Positions 31,889 through 40,986 of a stretch of DNA of 64,000 bases are shown in pieces. Source of the stretch: Pedobacter sp. ASV28 (lineage in GTDB: Bacteria; Bacteroidota; Bacteroidia; Sphingobacteriales; Sphingobacteriaceae); contig NZ_JAELTN010000026.1 in the NCBI RefSeq assembly GCF_016428855.1, positions 1 to 64,000 on the forward strand. Direction: 5' to 3'. The notes below the pieces were generated by a model that was given only the letters and a program-made list of their open reading frames with translations, ran no database searches and was not told where the DNA came from. Every line of letters begins with the position of its first letter. Position 1 is the stretch's first letter. The position numbers and the translations under genes were made by a program.

Positions 31889-34856
31889 AAGCTGATAATC
31901 CTGCAATTTCCCCGCCTTGCACTGCCTTTTTCAATTGTGGTACTAAATCTTCCATTAAAGCATTTTCTTTTTTGGCTCTATCTTTCCAACCCAATTCTAA
32001 TGGTGCTAATAAATCACTTAGTGCTTCACCATCAAATATCATTCGCTCTACCACGCCATCCACAAATATTTTTAGAGACTTAATTTCCAAGCCATGTTTG
32101 TGGGCAATTACCGTCAATTCTTTATTAGATTTTTCTTCTCTAAAGTTTTCATAACCTTCTCGTATTTCTTTTTCAGACAAGGTTTTGCCTACTTCTAAAG
32201 ATTTAATGTAGTCGGTAATATCTTCCTTAGCATCCATTAAATTGGCACTAGAACTTAAGAGATTAATCAATTGTTCCTGCGTCATTTTCTGTTTAGAAGG
32301 TTTCGCATTGGTATACTTAGCAATCAAGCCCATAATGTAGTCGTAATCTACTACGGCAGAAGCAAACAATACAAACTCGAAATCTAATTCCTGCACATCA
32401 TCTGGTAAATTGTCGCTATCCTTATCCTGTTTTTCTTTTAAACGTTTGGCGGTTTCTAAATAAGCAATCTTAAATGGTCGTAAGGCTTCCTCTGACAATA
32501 CACTTTCAATTTTCGCCTTATCTTCTTCATCTAAATCGGTGTATTGCTCTAATTGGGTTTTGTAACGTTGTACCTCTTTAAAATGATTAATAAATTCCGC
32601 TCTTGCCAAATCACCTTTCAAATTAGCTACATCTTCTGCTCGATTTGCCAAACCGCTAGTCGTCATAAATTGTTCTAGCTCTTTTACAGCTTGTTCAAAT
32701 TTGCCAATCACCACAGGTGCAGCGTCTACCAACCAAATCTCTTTAGCTTTGCTAGTATCTTCGCCAGAGAATAAGGCAATGGCTTCATCTACGTTATTTT
32801 GTTGGTTACGAAAATCTAAAACATGCCCATAAGGTTTACTAGCATTTAATATCCTATTGGTTCTAGAAAATGCCTGTATTAAACCATGATACTTTAGGTT
32901 TTTATCTACATATAGTGTATTCAGATATTTAGAATCGAAACCCGTCAACAGCATATCCACCACAATTACAATATCAATTTTATTGGCATGCGGATAATCG
33001 GCATTGCTATACTTTTGGTCTTTAATACGCTGCTGTACATCTTGGTAATACTGGTCAAACTCCGTTAATGTATGATTGGTACGATACTGTTTGTTGTAAT
33101 CATTTAAAATGCTCTTCAACGCCAGTTTCTTCTCTTCGGGCGCAACTTCGTTATCTGCCTTTTCTTGTGGTAAATCTTCCTGTATCTGTTTTACATCTTG
33201 GTTACCCTCAGCAGGAGGCGAGAACACGCAGGCAATATTTAAAGGTCTATAATCTTCCTCCGTAGCTACTTTCTTAGCTTGTAAATCTTTAAATAAATTG
33301 TAGTAAGCAATAGCATCATTAATAGATGCAGTGGCTAATACTGCATTAAACTTACGTGAATGCGTGGCGGCATCGTGCTTTTCAAATATAGCTTGTACCA
33401 CAGCTTGTTTGGCAATGCTTTCGTTTGCTTTAGGCTGTTGGCTACCTTCGCCTTTATAATAGTCAATATGAAAACGCAAAACGTTTCTATCATCTATGGC
33501 ATTGGTAATGGTATAAGCATGCAAACGTTGCTGAAAAACTTCTTCAGTAGTTAAATAAGAAGCTTGTTGCCCATCTATCTTTTTATAGGTGGCATTATCC
33601 TCAAATATAGGCGTTCCAGTAAAACCAAACAATTGTGCTTTAGGAAAGAACTCTTTGATGGCTTTATGGTTTTCACCAAACTGCGAACGGTGACATTCAT
33701 CAAAAATAAATACCAAACGTTTATCCGATAATGCTTTTAATTGCTCCTTATAATTCTTACGATGTGTTGGGTCTAGAGCCAAACCAAGTTTTTGTATCGT
33801 AGTAACAATTACTTTATCGGCATAGCTATCAGACAACATACGCCTAACCAAGGTATCGGTATTTGTATTTTCTTCTACACTACCTTCTTGGAATTTGTTA
33901 AACTCCTCACGTGTTTGTCTATCTAAGTCCTTACGATCTACCACAAACAAACATTTCTCCACTTCATCATTATCTTTCAGCAAAGTTGATGCTTTAAATG
34001 AAGTTAGCGTTTTACCACTACCTGTAGTATGCCAGATATAACCATTTCCTCTATTTTGTTCAATCGCTTTAACAATCGCTTTTACTGCATAAATTTGGTA
34101 TGGTCGCATTACCATTAGCTTTTGCTCGCTTTCAACCAATACCATATAGCGACTAATCATTTCGCCTAGCGTACACTTGGCTAAAAATTTTTCTGCAAAT
34201 TCATAAAGATTGTTTACTTTGGTATTATCATCATTTGCCCATTGGTAAACGGGCAAAAATTGTTCATCGGCATTAAAAGCAAAATGCTGATTTTTATTGT
34301 TAGAAAAATAATAGGTTTCTGAACGGTTGCTCACAATGAACAATTGCATAAAACACAACAACGAATTGTTATAGCCATTACCAGGATCATTCTTATAGTC
34401 AACAATTTGCTGCATTGCCCTGCGTGGACTAATGTGCAATGTTTTTAATTCTATTTGTACTACCGGAATACCATTGATAAGCAATATCACATCGTAACGG
34501 TGATTGCTGTCTGTGGTATTTATTCTTAATTGGTTAATAACTTCAAATTCGTTCTTGCACCAATCTTTAATATCAACTAAGGTGTATTGTAATGGCGTAC
34601 CGTCCTCTCTGGTAAATGTGTTCTTTTGGCGCAAGATTTTGGATGCCTGAAAAACATCTGGTGTTACAATTTCATCTCGTAAACGAGCAAACTCTGAATC
34701 GGTTAAATTAACACGATTTAAGGTTTCGAACTTCCTGCGGAAATTTAATTCCAGCGATTTTCGATCGCGAATATCTGTCCGATAGGTATATTTTAAATCG
34801 GTCAGTTTTTCAATAAATCCATACTCAATTTGAGGTTCGTTAACTACTGAAATCAT
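31881..34856 (-). CDS. hsdR: Type I restriction endonuclease/translocase subunit HsdR
   Basis: This 991-residue motor and nuclease has an N-terminal PD-(D/E)xK nuclease (D122, E136-x-K138 in VVQIELKT), a superfamily 2 helicase with Walker A TTGSGKT (277-283), DECH box (386-389) and the motif III-like GFTGTPIF, and a C-terminal helical domain that binds the methylase core. The protein is full length and unbroken. It is the first gene of the operon. About 230 bp of A+T-rich sequence lies between it and the convergent-side terminator at 35088-35116 and would hold its promoter. Confidence 0.95.
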   Translation of the reverse strand: MISVVNEPQIEYGFIEKLTDLKYTYRTDIRDRKSLELNFRRKFETLNRVNLTDSEFARLRDEIVTPDVFQASKILRQKNTFTREDGTPLQYTLVDIKDWCKNEFEVINQLRINTTDSNHRYDVILLINGIPVVQIELKTLHISPRRAMQQIVDYKNDPGNGYNNSLLCFMQLFIVSNRSETYYFSNNKNQHFAFNADEQFLPVYQWANDDNTKVNNLYEFAEKFLAKCTLGEMISRYMVLVESEQKLMVMRPYQIYAVKAIVKAIEQNRGNGYIWHTTGSGKTLTSFKASTLLKDNDEVEKCLFVVDRKDLDRQTREEFNKFQEGSVEENTNTDTLVRRMLSDSYADKVIVTTIQKLGLALDPTHRKNYKEQLKALSDKRLVFIFDECHRSQFGENHKAIKEFFPKAQLFGFTGTPIFEDNATYKKIDGQQASYLTTEEVFQQRLHAYTITNAIDDRNVLRFHIDYYKGEGSQQPKANESIAKQAVVQAIFEKHDAATHSRKFNAVLATASINDAIAYYNLFKDLQAKKVATEEDYRPLNIACVFSPPAEGNQDVKQIQEDLPQEKADNEVAPEEKKLALKSILNDYNKQYRTNHTLTEFDQYYQDVQQRIKDQKYSNADYPHANKIDIVIVVDMLLTGFDSKYLNTLYVDKNLKYHGLIQAFSRTNRILNASKPYGHVLDFRNQQNNVDEAIALFSGEDTSKAKEIWLVDAAPVVIGKFEQAVKELEQFMTTSGLANRAEDVANLKGDLARAEFINHFKEVQRYKTQLEQYTDLDEEDKAKIESVLSEEALRPFKIAYLETAKRLKEKQDKDSDNLPDDVQELDFEFVLFASAVVDYDYIMGLIAKYTNAKPSKQKMTQEQLINLLSSSANLMDAKEDITDYIKSLEVGKTLSEKEIREGYENFREEKSNKELTVIAHKHGLEIKSLKIFVDGVVERMIFDGEALSDLLAPLELGWKDRAKKENALMEDLVPQLKKAVQGGEIAGLSAYE

Positions 34857-35087
34857 TTAATATTTTAAGTAATTTTAGGCTTGATATAAATTTAATGATT
34901 GTTGCTAAAACTTAAAACAACAGACATAACATTTAGCTAAAGTATCAAAAAGAAGTGGTAATATGGTAACGTTATTTTTGTTTCACTCATATTTAGACAA
35001 TTAAAATTTAACAAAAAAATTAAAGATAATAGATTTCTAAAAGTTGTCTAAAAGCTTTACTTATCAACTTCTATGTTACAGTCATGC
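34857..35087. other. A+T-rich spacer upstream of hsdR
   Basis: No gene. It presumably carries the hsdR promoter on the minus strand. No individual element could be assigned with confidence. Confidence 0.4.
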
Positions 35088-35116
35088 AAAAAAAGCAGCG
35101 GCCATACAGCCGCTGC
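35088..35116 (-). terminator. Rho-independent terminator of the DUF6266-like gene
   Basis: Read on the minus strand, GCAGCGGC, a six-base loop and GCCGCTGC form a perfect 8-bp G+C stem followed by seven T. It lies 54 bp beyond the stop of the gene at 35170-35739 and insulates hsdR from it. Confidence 0.88.
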
Positions 35117-35169
35117 CATCTGCTCACATGGGCAATTGACCAGTTCAAATAATTAACCCATGCAAGCAA

Positions 35170-35739
35170 CTAGCCAATCACCACTTCCTCCCTGTACACA
35201 TTCTGCGGTGTATCCGTCATTTGTACCACAACCATGGTACCCACAACCGGCGTATGGGCTACCGTAGCCGTGTACACCCAGTCCAGTTTCAGCGCACTCT
35301 GTACGGCTAAGCCCTCCTCAACCAGTACCCCGTCGGCATCATATAGGCTCACCTTTACGCTCACTACCGCCAATATATCCGTAATCCTGCATACAAGCGT
35401 ATCGCCCACCTCACCGTTGTACCTGCTCCAATCAACCTGGTGCAGCACCGGCGAAGTAAGAAAATCCTTAAAGGCCATGTTATAGGCCGTTTGGTTGCCC
35501 TTGGCCTTGGCCAAATAGGCAGCCTTCAACTCTGGGTCGGCAATGGCACCTACCCCGTACATACTCGCCTCCATAAACCTAAAGCGCTGGGCGATCTGCT
35601 TGTCGGTATACACCCTATCAGGATTAATGGTAGGTACCGCTGCCATCACCGTTACCTGTTTACGCTGGCGAAAGACCAGGTTTCTTCCAAATTTGCCACT
35701 GGCACCCTCTACCACGACATTGTTTCTGTTAACTGCCAT
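35170..35739 (-). CDS. Conserved hypothetical protein, DUF6266-like N-terminus
   Basis: This 189-residue protein with no signal peptide. The start (NNVVVEGASGKFGRNLVFRQ) and the block TDKQIAQRFRFMEASMYG resemble the Bacteroidota DUF6266 pattern: a G-K-x-G-x-x-V motif, then a P-rich loop and T-x-x-Q-x-x-x-R-x-x-F. The C-terminal half (about 95-189) looks like a beta-sandwich. Function is unknown. It has its own strong terminator and is transcribed away from the phased 11-bp repeats and the small HTH gene. G+C content is higher than in the neighbouring restriction genes. Confidence 0.55.
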   Translation of the reverse strand: MAVNRNNVVVEGASGKFGRNLVFRQRKQVTVMAAVPTINPDRVYTDKQIAQRFRFMEASMYGVGAIADPELKAAYLAKAKGNQTAYNMAFKDFLTSPVLHQVDWSRYNGEVGDTLVCRITDILAVVSVKVSLYDADGVLVEEGLAVQSALKLDWVYTATVAHTPVVGTMVVVQMTDTPQNVYREEVVIG

Positions 35740-35933
35740 AATTTTAAAATTTAAGGTTAAACAATTAATGAATTCTAGGCAGCTAAATTCAAAAAGCCAT
35801 TCAAAACAAACAAGTTAGGGCGACATATTGGCCACACAGTGTAACACTTGCAAACAAGGCTTTTTTCGGAAAATACCGTTCAAAAAGGTTTTATCACGGT
35901 TTTCAGGTTTCAAAATTGAGCACTTTTGTCTGT

Positions 35934-35999
35934 TTCTGGTGTCGTTCTGGTGTGTTTCTTGTGTGCTTCTGGTACACAGTTGGTATTTAGCTGGTGTCT
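35934..35999 (+). repeat. Six phased 11-bp direct repeats (TTCTGGTGTNN)
   Basis: Six consecutive 11-bp units: ttctggtgtcg, ttctggtgtgt, ttcttgtgtgc, ttctggtacac, agttggtattt, agctggtgtct. TGGT recurs at the same place in five of six. The period is one DNA helical turn, so a bound protein would contact one face repeatedly. They lie between two divergent genes, about 225 bp upstream of the small HTH gene at 36226. An operator or iteron-like role is inferred. Confidence 0.65.
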
Positions 36000-36225
36000 A
36001 GCTAGCAACATTTACACACATGGCACAAGAGCCCTCAGACAGAAAAAACAGTGGATAAATGCTAAAAATTGCTGGTCCACTTTTATATTTCCAGTGAGCT
36101 ACAGCACGGCACCAGGGCAGCCATTTGTCATAATGGCACTTTTTTTATATCTTGCAGTATCATATCAGGCCGTTCCCCGTTTGTTTGGCCTTTTTTCTCT
36201 CACCCTATTAACTCAGATTAACGCG

Positions 36226-36507
36226 ATGAAAAGAAAAAAAGGAAACTATGTACTTACCGAGCGTGAGTTTATATTGCTACAGTCAATGATAGAGCAGTAT
36301 GGTTTTATTTGCGAATATGTAAAACAGAAATTATTGGGCGTACATCTGCTCAGCACCCAGCAGCTGGTAGAACAATATTGCGTCAGCAGGCAGACCGTAT
36401 ATCGAATATGCAAGGCAGGCTTTCTGCTCCCTGTGGTAAAGCACAGGTGCTACTATTTCGATGCCGAAGAAGCAAAAGATTTCTTCTTCAACTATTGGGG
36501 CAAGTAA
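36226..36507 (+). CDS. Small HTH_17/excisionase-like DNA-binding protein
   Basis: This 93-residue protein begins MKRKKGNYVLTEREF. The frame is open further upstream to 35926, but that part is low-complexity and crosses the 11-bp repeats, so the ATG at 36226 is preferred. Residues 43-85 (LSTQQLVEQYCVSRQTVYRI, CKAGFLLPVV, then YYFDAEEAKDFF) form a classic HTH_17 winged motif. A paralog lies at 10133-10405. Both sit beside a copy of the 120-bp repeat array. It is likely a regulator or recombination-directionality-type factor. The target is not known. Confidence 0.7.
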   Translation: MKRKKGNYVLTEREFILLQSMIEQYGFICEYVKQKLLGVHLLSTQQLVEQYCVSRQTVYRICKAGFLLPVVKHRCYYFDAEEAKDFFFNYWGK

Positions 36508-36522
36508 ATAATTATTGCACTA

Positions 36523-36980
36523 GCTAATTGTTGGAAGTCGGATGTTGGAAGAACAAAGAGCAAGGAATAAGGAGCAAAGACCAAGATTGGGTAATCGGTG
36601 AATTGTTTAACTGGTTAATTGTTGGAAGTCCGAAGTCGGAAGTCCGAAGTTTGGGTGTTTGAGAGAACAAGGAGTAAGGAACAAGGAGCAAAGACAGGGA
36701 TTGGTTAATCGGTGAATTGCTTAACTGGTTAATTGCTGGAAGTCCGAAGTCGGAGGTCCGGAGTCCGAAGTTTAGGTGTTGGGGAAACAAGGAGAAAGGA
36801 ATAAGGAGCAAAGATCAAGATTGGGTAATCGGTGAATTGTTTAACTGGTTAATTATTGGAAGTCCGAAGTCGGAGGTCCGGAGTCCGAAGTTTAGGTGTT
36901 GGGAAACAAGGAGAAAGGAATAAGGAGTAAAGAGCGAGGAACAAAGAGCAAAGACTAGAGTCGGTGAATTGCTTAACTGT
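36523..36980. repeat. Intergenic repeat array 3 (about 120-bp family), best preserved
   Basis: Three nearly complete units: TTAACTGGTTAATT at 36607, 36721 and 36841 (spacing 114 and 120 bp), plus partial ends. Each contains gaagtccgaagtcggaggtc, ggagtccgaagtttaggtgt, aacaaggagaaaggaataag, gagcaaagatc and gggtaatcggtgaattg. Orientation is the same as arrays 1 and 2. Units are not separated by unique spacers. Apparent minus-strand ORFs here only translate the repeat. Confidence 0.88.
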
Positions 36981-36993
36981 TTATTTATGGTTA

Positions 36994-37027
36994 TTAAAGG
37001 TAGGCATGCTTTCGCCTTGCTCAAGTT
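36994..37027. repeat. 34-bp element shared with 22358-22391
   Basis: Identical 34 bases (ttaaaggtaggcatgctttc, then gccttgctcaagtt), each followed shortly by ggttcaagccaaaag, at the edge of two repeat arrays. It contains GCATGC. Its role is unknown. It may be the end of a larger mobile or recombining unit. Confidence 0.7.
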
Positions 37028-37071
37028 TGTTACTTTTGGTTCAAGCCAAAAGTAAAGAATAAAAGCAATGC

Positions 37072-37115
37072 CCAACCAACCAACCAACCAACCAACCAAC
37101 CAACCAACCAACCAA
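37072..37115. repeat. Tetranucleotide tandem repeat (CCAA)11
   Basis: Eleven perfect copies of CCAA. On the minus strand this encodes (W-L-V-G)n in a doubtful ORF. It lies 75 bp beyond the 3' end of the GH3 gene. Such tracts slip easily during replication, so length may vary between cells. Confidence 0.9.
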
Positions 37116-37189
37116 CTACTTTGTCTTCCAGAGCAAAGCGAAGGAACTGTATTGCTGAATTGTTTAACTGTTATTTGCATAAATTAAAA

Positions 37190-39814
37190 TCAATTAATTC
37201 GTAATATGCCTTTAACTACATTACTGGTTGTTTGATTGGGTTCATCCGGTTGTCCTCCACCAATGCTGATCTGCAGCTCGCCCGTAATGGGCTTTATTTC
37301 TCCATGGGCAGTTACATAAGTTAGCGCTTCTGGCAGCAATTTAAATTTAAGCTGCCTACTTTCGCCTGGGTTAAGGCTTATGCGTTCGAAACCTTTAAGT
37401 GCTTTCAATGGCATTTTAACCCTGTTATTTTTATTGGCCATATAAAGCTGTACCACTTCTTCTCCAGCTAATTTGCCCGTATTTGTTATCCTTACCGATA
37501 CCTCTAATCCTTTTCCTTTTTTAAGCTGCAACGGCAACTTTAAGGCATCGTATTTAAAGCTGGTATAACTTAGGCCATAGCCAAAACCATATAATGGTTT
37601 ACCTGTAAAGTACCGATAGGTACGATTGTCCATCTTATAATCGGTAAAGCTGGCCAAATCTGCATCGCTTTTGTAAAAAGTGACCGGCAATTTTCCCGAT
37701 GGATTATAATCTCCAAACAGAATGTCTGCTATGGCCTCTCCTGCCGCCTGGCCACCGTACCAGGCATTTAATATGGCAGGAATATTTTCCGACTCCCAGG
37801 GGGTAGCAATGGCACTACCTGTCATCATTACAAAAACAACGGGTTTTCCTGTAGCTTTTAGCGCTTTCATCAAGGCTGTTTGTACTGCAGGCAACAAAAT
37901 AGAGGTGCGATCGCCCCCCACAAAACCGGGATCGTCGACCCTCATCGATTCGCCTTCTAACTGAGGGGAGATACCACCTGCAAAAATGAATACCTCTGCA
38001 TCTTTATGTTTGCGCACCATCTCGTTAAAATCTGTCTGGAGGTAATTGCCAATATTGAACTTGAGATAGGCGCTACCATCGCCCTGCCAATATTCAATAG
38101 TCAGGTTATATACCGAATCTTTTTGGACTTTCAGCTTGTAACGTTTCAATTCACGTTTTTTCGAAGACCAATCATCTATAACCAATTTACCATCTACAAA
38201 CAACCTGCAGCCATTGTCTGCCTCCAGTTCTAGCGATAAGCTTTGGTCAGCTTCCGCTTTAAAGGCCGTTTGAAAACGGGCAGAAAAATCATTCGCTATT
38301 AAATTCTTGATCACATTTTCACCTTCTTGCCACATATGATTAATATGGTCTTCATTTCTCTTGGCTATCGGTTCTCCCGCTAGGTTGACATTATTATAAT
38401 ATAAGGCCTGATAACCTTTTCTGCCTTCAAAAGATAACCGTCCTTTTACACTTTCATAATTTAGCAGCTCATTACTGGTATAGGTAATGGCTTGTTCATA
38501 GACCACTTCCGTATTGCTTCCTAACTTATCTTTAAGTCCCTGCAAAACAGTAGACAATTTAGAGGGGTTTCCATTATAATTACCCAAAATGGAAACGGGA
38601 TTATCTGCATTTGGCCCTAATACCACAATTTTTTTCAACTGTTTTTTTAGGGGCAATACATGATCATTCTTTAAAAGTACCATCGATTGTCTGGCCATTA
38701 AAAGCGCATGGTCTTTATGTGGCTGGCTTTCTAATACCGAAAACGGTGTCTGTGCATATTTGACCATGTCCACAGGGTCAAAAAGACCAAGTTGAAACCG
38801 GATCATGAATAAACGTTTTACCGATATATCAATCTGGCTTTCGGCAATTTTATTGTTTTTAACAGCCTGTACAAGTGACAAATAAGCACCCTTTCCACAT
38901 TCTACATCGGTTCCGTGCATGACCGCATCAACAGAAGCTGATTCGGCATCGGGATGGGTTTTATGTTTGGTAAAAAAATCTTCAATACCTGCACAATCGG
39001 AAGTGACATAGCCCTTAAAGCCCCATTGTTTACGTAAGATATCGTTCATCAGCACATCACTTGCACAGCAGGGTTGAGTTCTAAAAGCATTATAGGCACA
39101 CATGACCCCTGCAACTTTAGAATCGACAACCAATTTTTTAAAGGCTGGCAAATAGGTATCCCACAAATCGTAGGCAGACACATCAACATCAAAATGGTGG
39201 CGCAAAGGTTCGGGGCCGCTGTGTACGGCGTAATGCTTGGCACAGGCTGCCGCCTTTAAGTATTTGGGATCGTCGCCCTGCAGGCCCCTAACAAAGGCAT
39301 CGCCCAAGGTGGCCGTTAAAAATGGATCTTCGCCATATGTTTCCTGGCCCCTTCCCCAACGTGGATCTCGAAATATATTGATGTTAGGTGTCCAGTAGGT
39401 TAGCCCTTGATAGCGTTTCCCCAATTTATTTGTTGTTAAGGCTTTATTATAAATGGCCCGTCCCTCAAGTGCCGAATAATCTGCCATTTTAAAAAGTGCA
39501 TCTGTATTAAAAGTTGCCGCCATGGCTATGGCCTGTGGAAATACGGTCACTTTATAGGGTGTGCGGGCAACACCATGCAACGTTTCGTTCCACCAATCAT
39601 AGGCCGGAATGTTTAAACGGTCAATGGCCGGTGCACTATTCAACAGCTGTGCCACTTTTTCTTCCAGGGTTAAACGTCCCACCAAATCATCTACCCGCTG
39701 CTGAAAAGATAGCTTCGGATCTTGAAAAGGAAACTGCAATGTTTGACCATAGGATATTAACGACGCCAACAATAGGTTTACCCCAAGGGCTACAAAAATG
39801 GACAACTTTCTCAT
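37190..39814 (-). CDS. GH3 beta-xylosidase/beta-glucosidase with PA14 domain
   Basis: This 874-residue exported enzyme (signal peptide about 1-23, ending SYGQ) would release terminal sugars from oligosaccharides in the periplasm. The GH3 N-domain (about 35-340) carries the nucleophile Asp near residue 273 in YVTSDCAGIEDFF. The GH3 C-domain is interrupted by a PA14 domain (about 450-600: YQALYYNNVNLAGEP, ADNGCRLFVDGKLVIDDW). An FN3-like domain ends the protein. The NETLHGVAR segment near residue 78 is frequent in GH3 xylosidases. It is the last gene of the susCD operon. Confidence 0.9.
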   Translation of the reverse strand: MRKLSIFVALGVNLLLASLISYGQTLQFPFQDPKLSFQQRVDDLVGRLTLEEKVAQLLNSAPAIDRLNIPAYDWWNETLHGVARTPYKVTVFPQAIAMAATFNTDALFKMADYSALEGRAIYNKALTTNKLGKRYQGLTYWTPNINIFRDPRWGRGQETYGEDPFLTATLGDAFVRGLQGDDPKYLKAAACAKHYAVHSGPEPLRHHFDVDVSAYDLWDTYLPAFKKLVVDSKVAGVMCAYNAFRTQPCCASDVLMNDILRKQWGFKGYVTSDCAGIEDFFTKHKTHPDAESASVDAVMHGTDVECGKGAYLSLVQAVKNNKIAESQIDISVKRLFMIRFQLGLFDPVDMVKYAQTPFSVLESQPHKDHALLMARQSMVLLKNDHVLPLKKQLKKIVVLGPNADNPVSILGNYNGNPSKLSTVLQGLKDKLGSNTEVVYEQAITYTSNELLNYESVKGRLSFEGRKGYQALYYNNVNLAGEPIAKRNEDHINHMWQEGENVIKNLIANDFSARFQTAFKAEADQSLSLELEADNGCRLFVDGKLVIDDWSSKKRELKRYKLKVQKDSVYNLTIEYWQGDGSAYLKFNIGNYLQTDFNEMVRKHKDAEVFIFAGGISPQLEGESMRVDDPGFVGGDRTSILLPAVQTALMKALKATGKPVVFVMMTGSAIATPWESENIPAILNAWYGGQAAGEAIADILFGDYNPSGKLPVTFYKSDADLASFTDYKMDNRTYRYFTGKPLYGFGYGLSYTSFKYDALKLPLQLKKGKGLEVSVRITNTGKLAGEEVVQLYMANKNNRVKMPLKALKGFERISLNPGESRQLKFKLLPEALTYVTAHGEIKPITGELQISIGGGQPDEPNQTTSNVVKGILRIN

Positions 39815-39856
39815 TTAAATATGCTCAATTAGTATTTTTAATATTCACGATATAAA

Positions 39857-40927
39857 TTACGGAACAAAGGGATGAACTGTTTCTATGCTACCGTTATCCA
39901 AAATCTTAAGTGGTGCTACTTTTATATTTCGTAAATGGCTTTTGCCTGATAATTGCGTATCATGGTAAAAGAGGTAAAAACTTCCCTTAAAATGGATAAT
40001 GGAATGATGGGTTGTCCAACCTTGAACTGGGCTAAGCACCACCCCTTTGTAGGTAAATGGACCGTAGGGACTATCGCCAATAGCATAGCTTATTTTATGT
40101 GTATTCCCCGTTGAATAGGTAAAATAGTATTTGTTCTGATGTTTGAACACCCAAGCGCCTTCAAAAAACCTTTTCTCATGATCTCCCGTTAAAAGTGGTT
40201 TACCCAATGAATCTAATAACACCACGTCTTTTGGTTCTTCAGAAAATTCCAGCATGGAGGGTTTTAACCGAGCTACTTTAGCGGTAATAGCTACCTGATC
40301 AGCTGTCCTCACTTCTTTCCTGTTTTCTTCTTGGTCAAACACCCCTTTCTCCCATTGCTGCAACTGTCCGCCCCATATACCTCCAAAATACATATAGCTC
40401 TCTCCCGAATCTTCTTGAAATACACAGGGATCAATGCTATAACTATTTTTAATAGAATTGGGTTGAGCGATAAATGGTCCAACAGGGCTTTTGCTTACCG
40501 CTACCCCTATCCTAAAAATCCCGGCCTTATCTTTAGCAGGAAAATAAAGATAATATTTGCCATTGCGATAGGCAGCATCTGGAGCCCAAAGCTGTCTTTC
40601 TGCCCAAGGTACATCACTTAGGTTTAAAGCCACTCCATGATCTTCTACCTTGCCACCTATACTGTCCATACTAAGTACCCTGTAATCACGCATATCAAAA
40701 TGATCTCCATTGGCATTGGACTTATCTGTAACTACATCATGCGAGGGATAGATATAAATCCTCCCATTGAATACATGTGCAGAAGGATCGGCCGTATAAA
40801 TATGGCTTACAAGTGGTTGTTGGGCATACTTTTTCCCGTCAGGCTGGGCTGTTTGCGCATAACCATTTATTGTTGTAATCACCATAGCGGCAAGTAAAGT
40901 AAGGTAGGGGCTGGAAGAGGTTTTCAT
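39857..40927 (-). CDS. GH43 glycosidase (beta-xylosidase/alpha-L-arabinofuranosidase)
   Basis: This 356-residue secreted five-bladed beta-propeller enzyme has a signal peptide about 1-24 (GYAQ). Catalytic residues in the expected order are general base D47 (YTADPSAHVF), pKa modulator D166 (YSIDPCVF) and acid E256 (FFEGAWVF). LWAPDAAYRNGKYYLYF is a typical family block. It acts on arabinose or xylose side chains. Exact specificity cannot be decided. It lies 42 bp upstream of the GH3 gene in the operon. Confidence 0.9.
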   Translation of the reverse strand: MKTSSSPYLTLLAAMVITTINGYAQTAQPDGKKYAQQPLVSHIYTADPSAHVFNGRIYIYPSHDVVTDKSNANGDHFDMRDYRVLSMDSIGGKVEDHGVALNLSDVPWAERQLWAPDAAYRNGKYYLYFPAKDKAGIFRIGVAVSKSPVGPFIAQPNSIKNSYSIDPCVFQEDSGESYMYFGGIWGGQLQQWEKGVFDQEENRKEVRTADQVAITAKVARLKPSMLEFSEEPKDVVLLDSLGKPLLTGDHEKRFFEGAWVFKHQNKYYFTYSTGNTHKISYAIGDSPYGPFTYKGVVLSPVQGWTTHHSIIHFKGSFYLFYHDTQLSGKSHLRNIKVAPLKILDNGSIETVHPFVP

Positions 40928-40986
40928 GCTAAGGTGTGTTCAATTTATAGACAAAAAGTGAGGGTTTAAAATCGGGTATCGACTAC

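Noticed and set aside
35926..36225. N-terminal extension of the small HTH protein
   Set aside because: It runs through the phased 11-bp repeats and has no protein-like pattern. The ATG at 36226 begins where similarity to the paralog at 10133 begins.
36523..36980. Possible CRISPR array
   Set aside because: The periodicity is 114-121 bp with no unique spacers between short repeats and no cas genes nearby. It is a long tandem intergenic repeat.
36524..37180. Minus-strand ORFs containing NFGLRTSDFGLP and (W-L-V-G)n, also the one at 21893-22075
   Set aside because: They only translate the intergenic repeat and the (CCAA)11 tract. They have no start signals and low-complexity composition.
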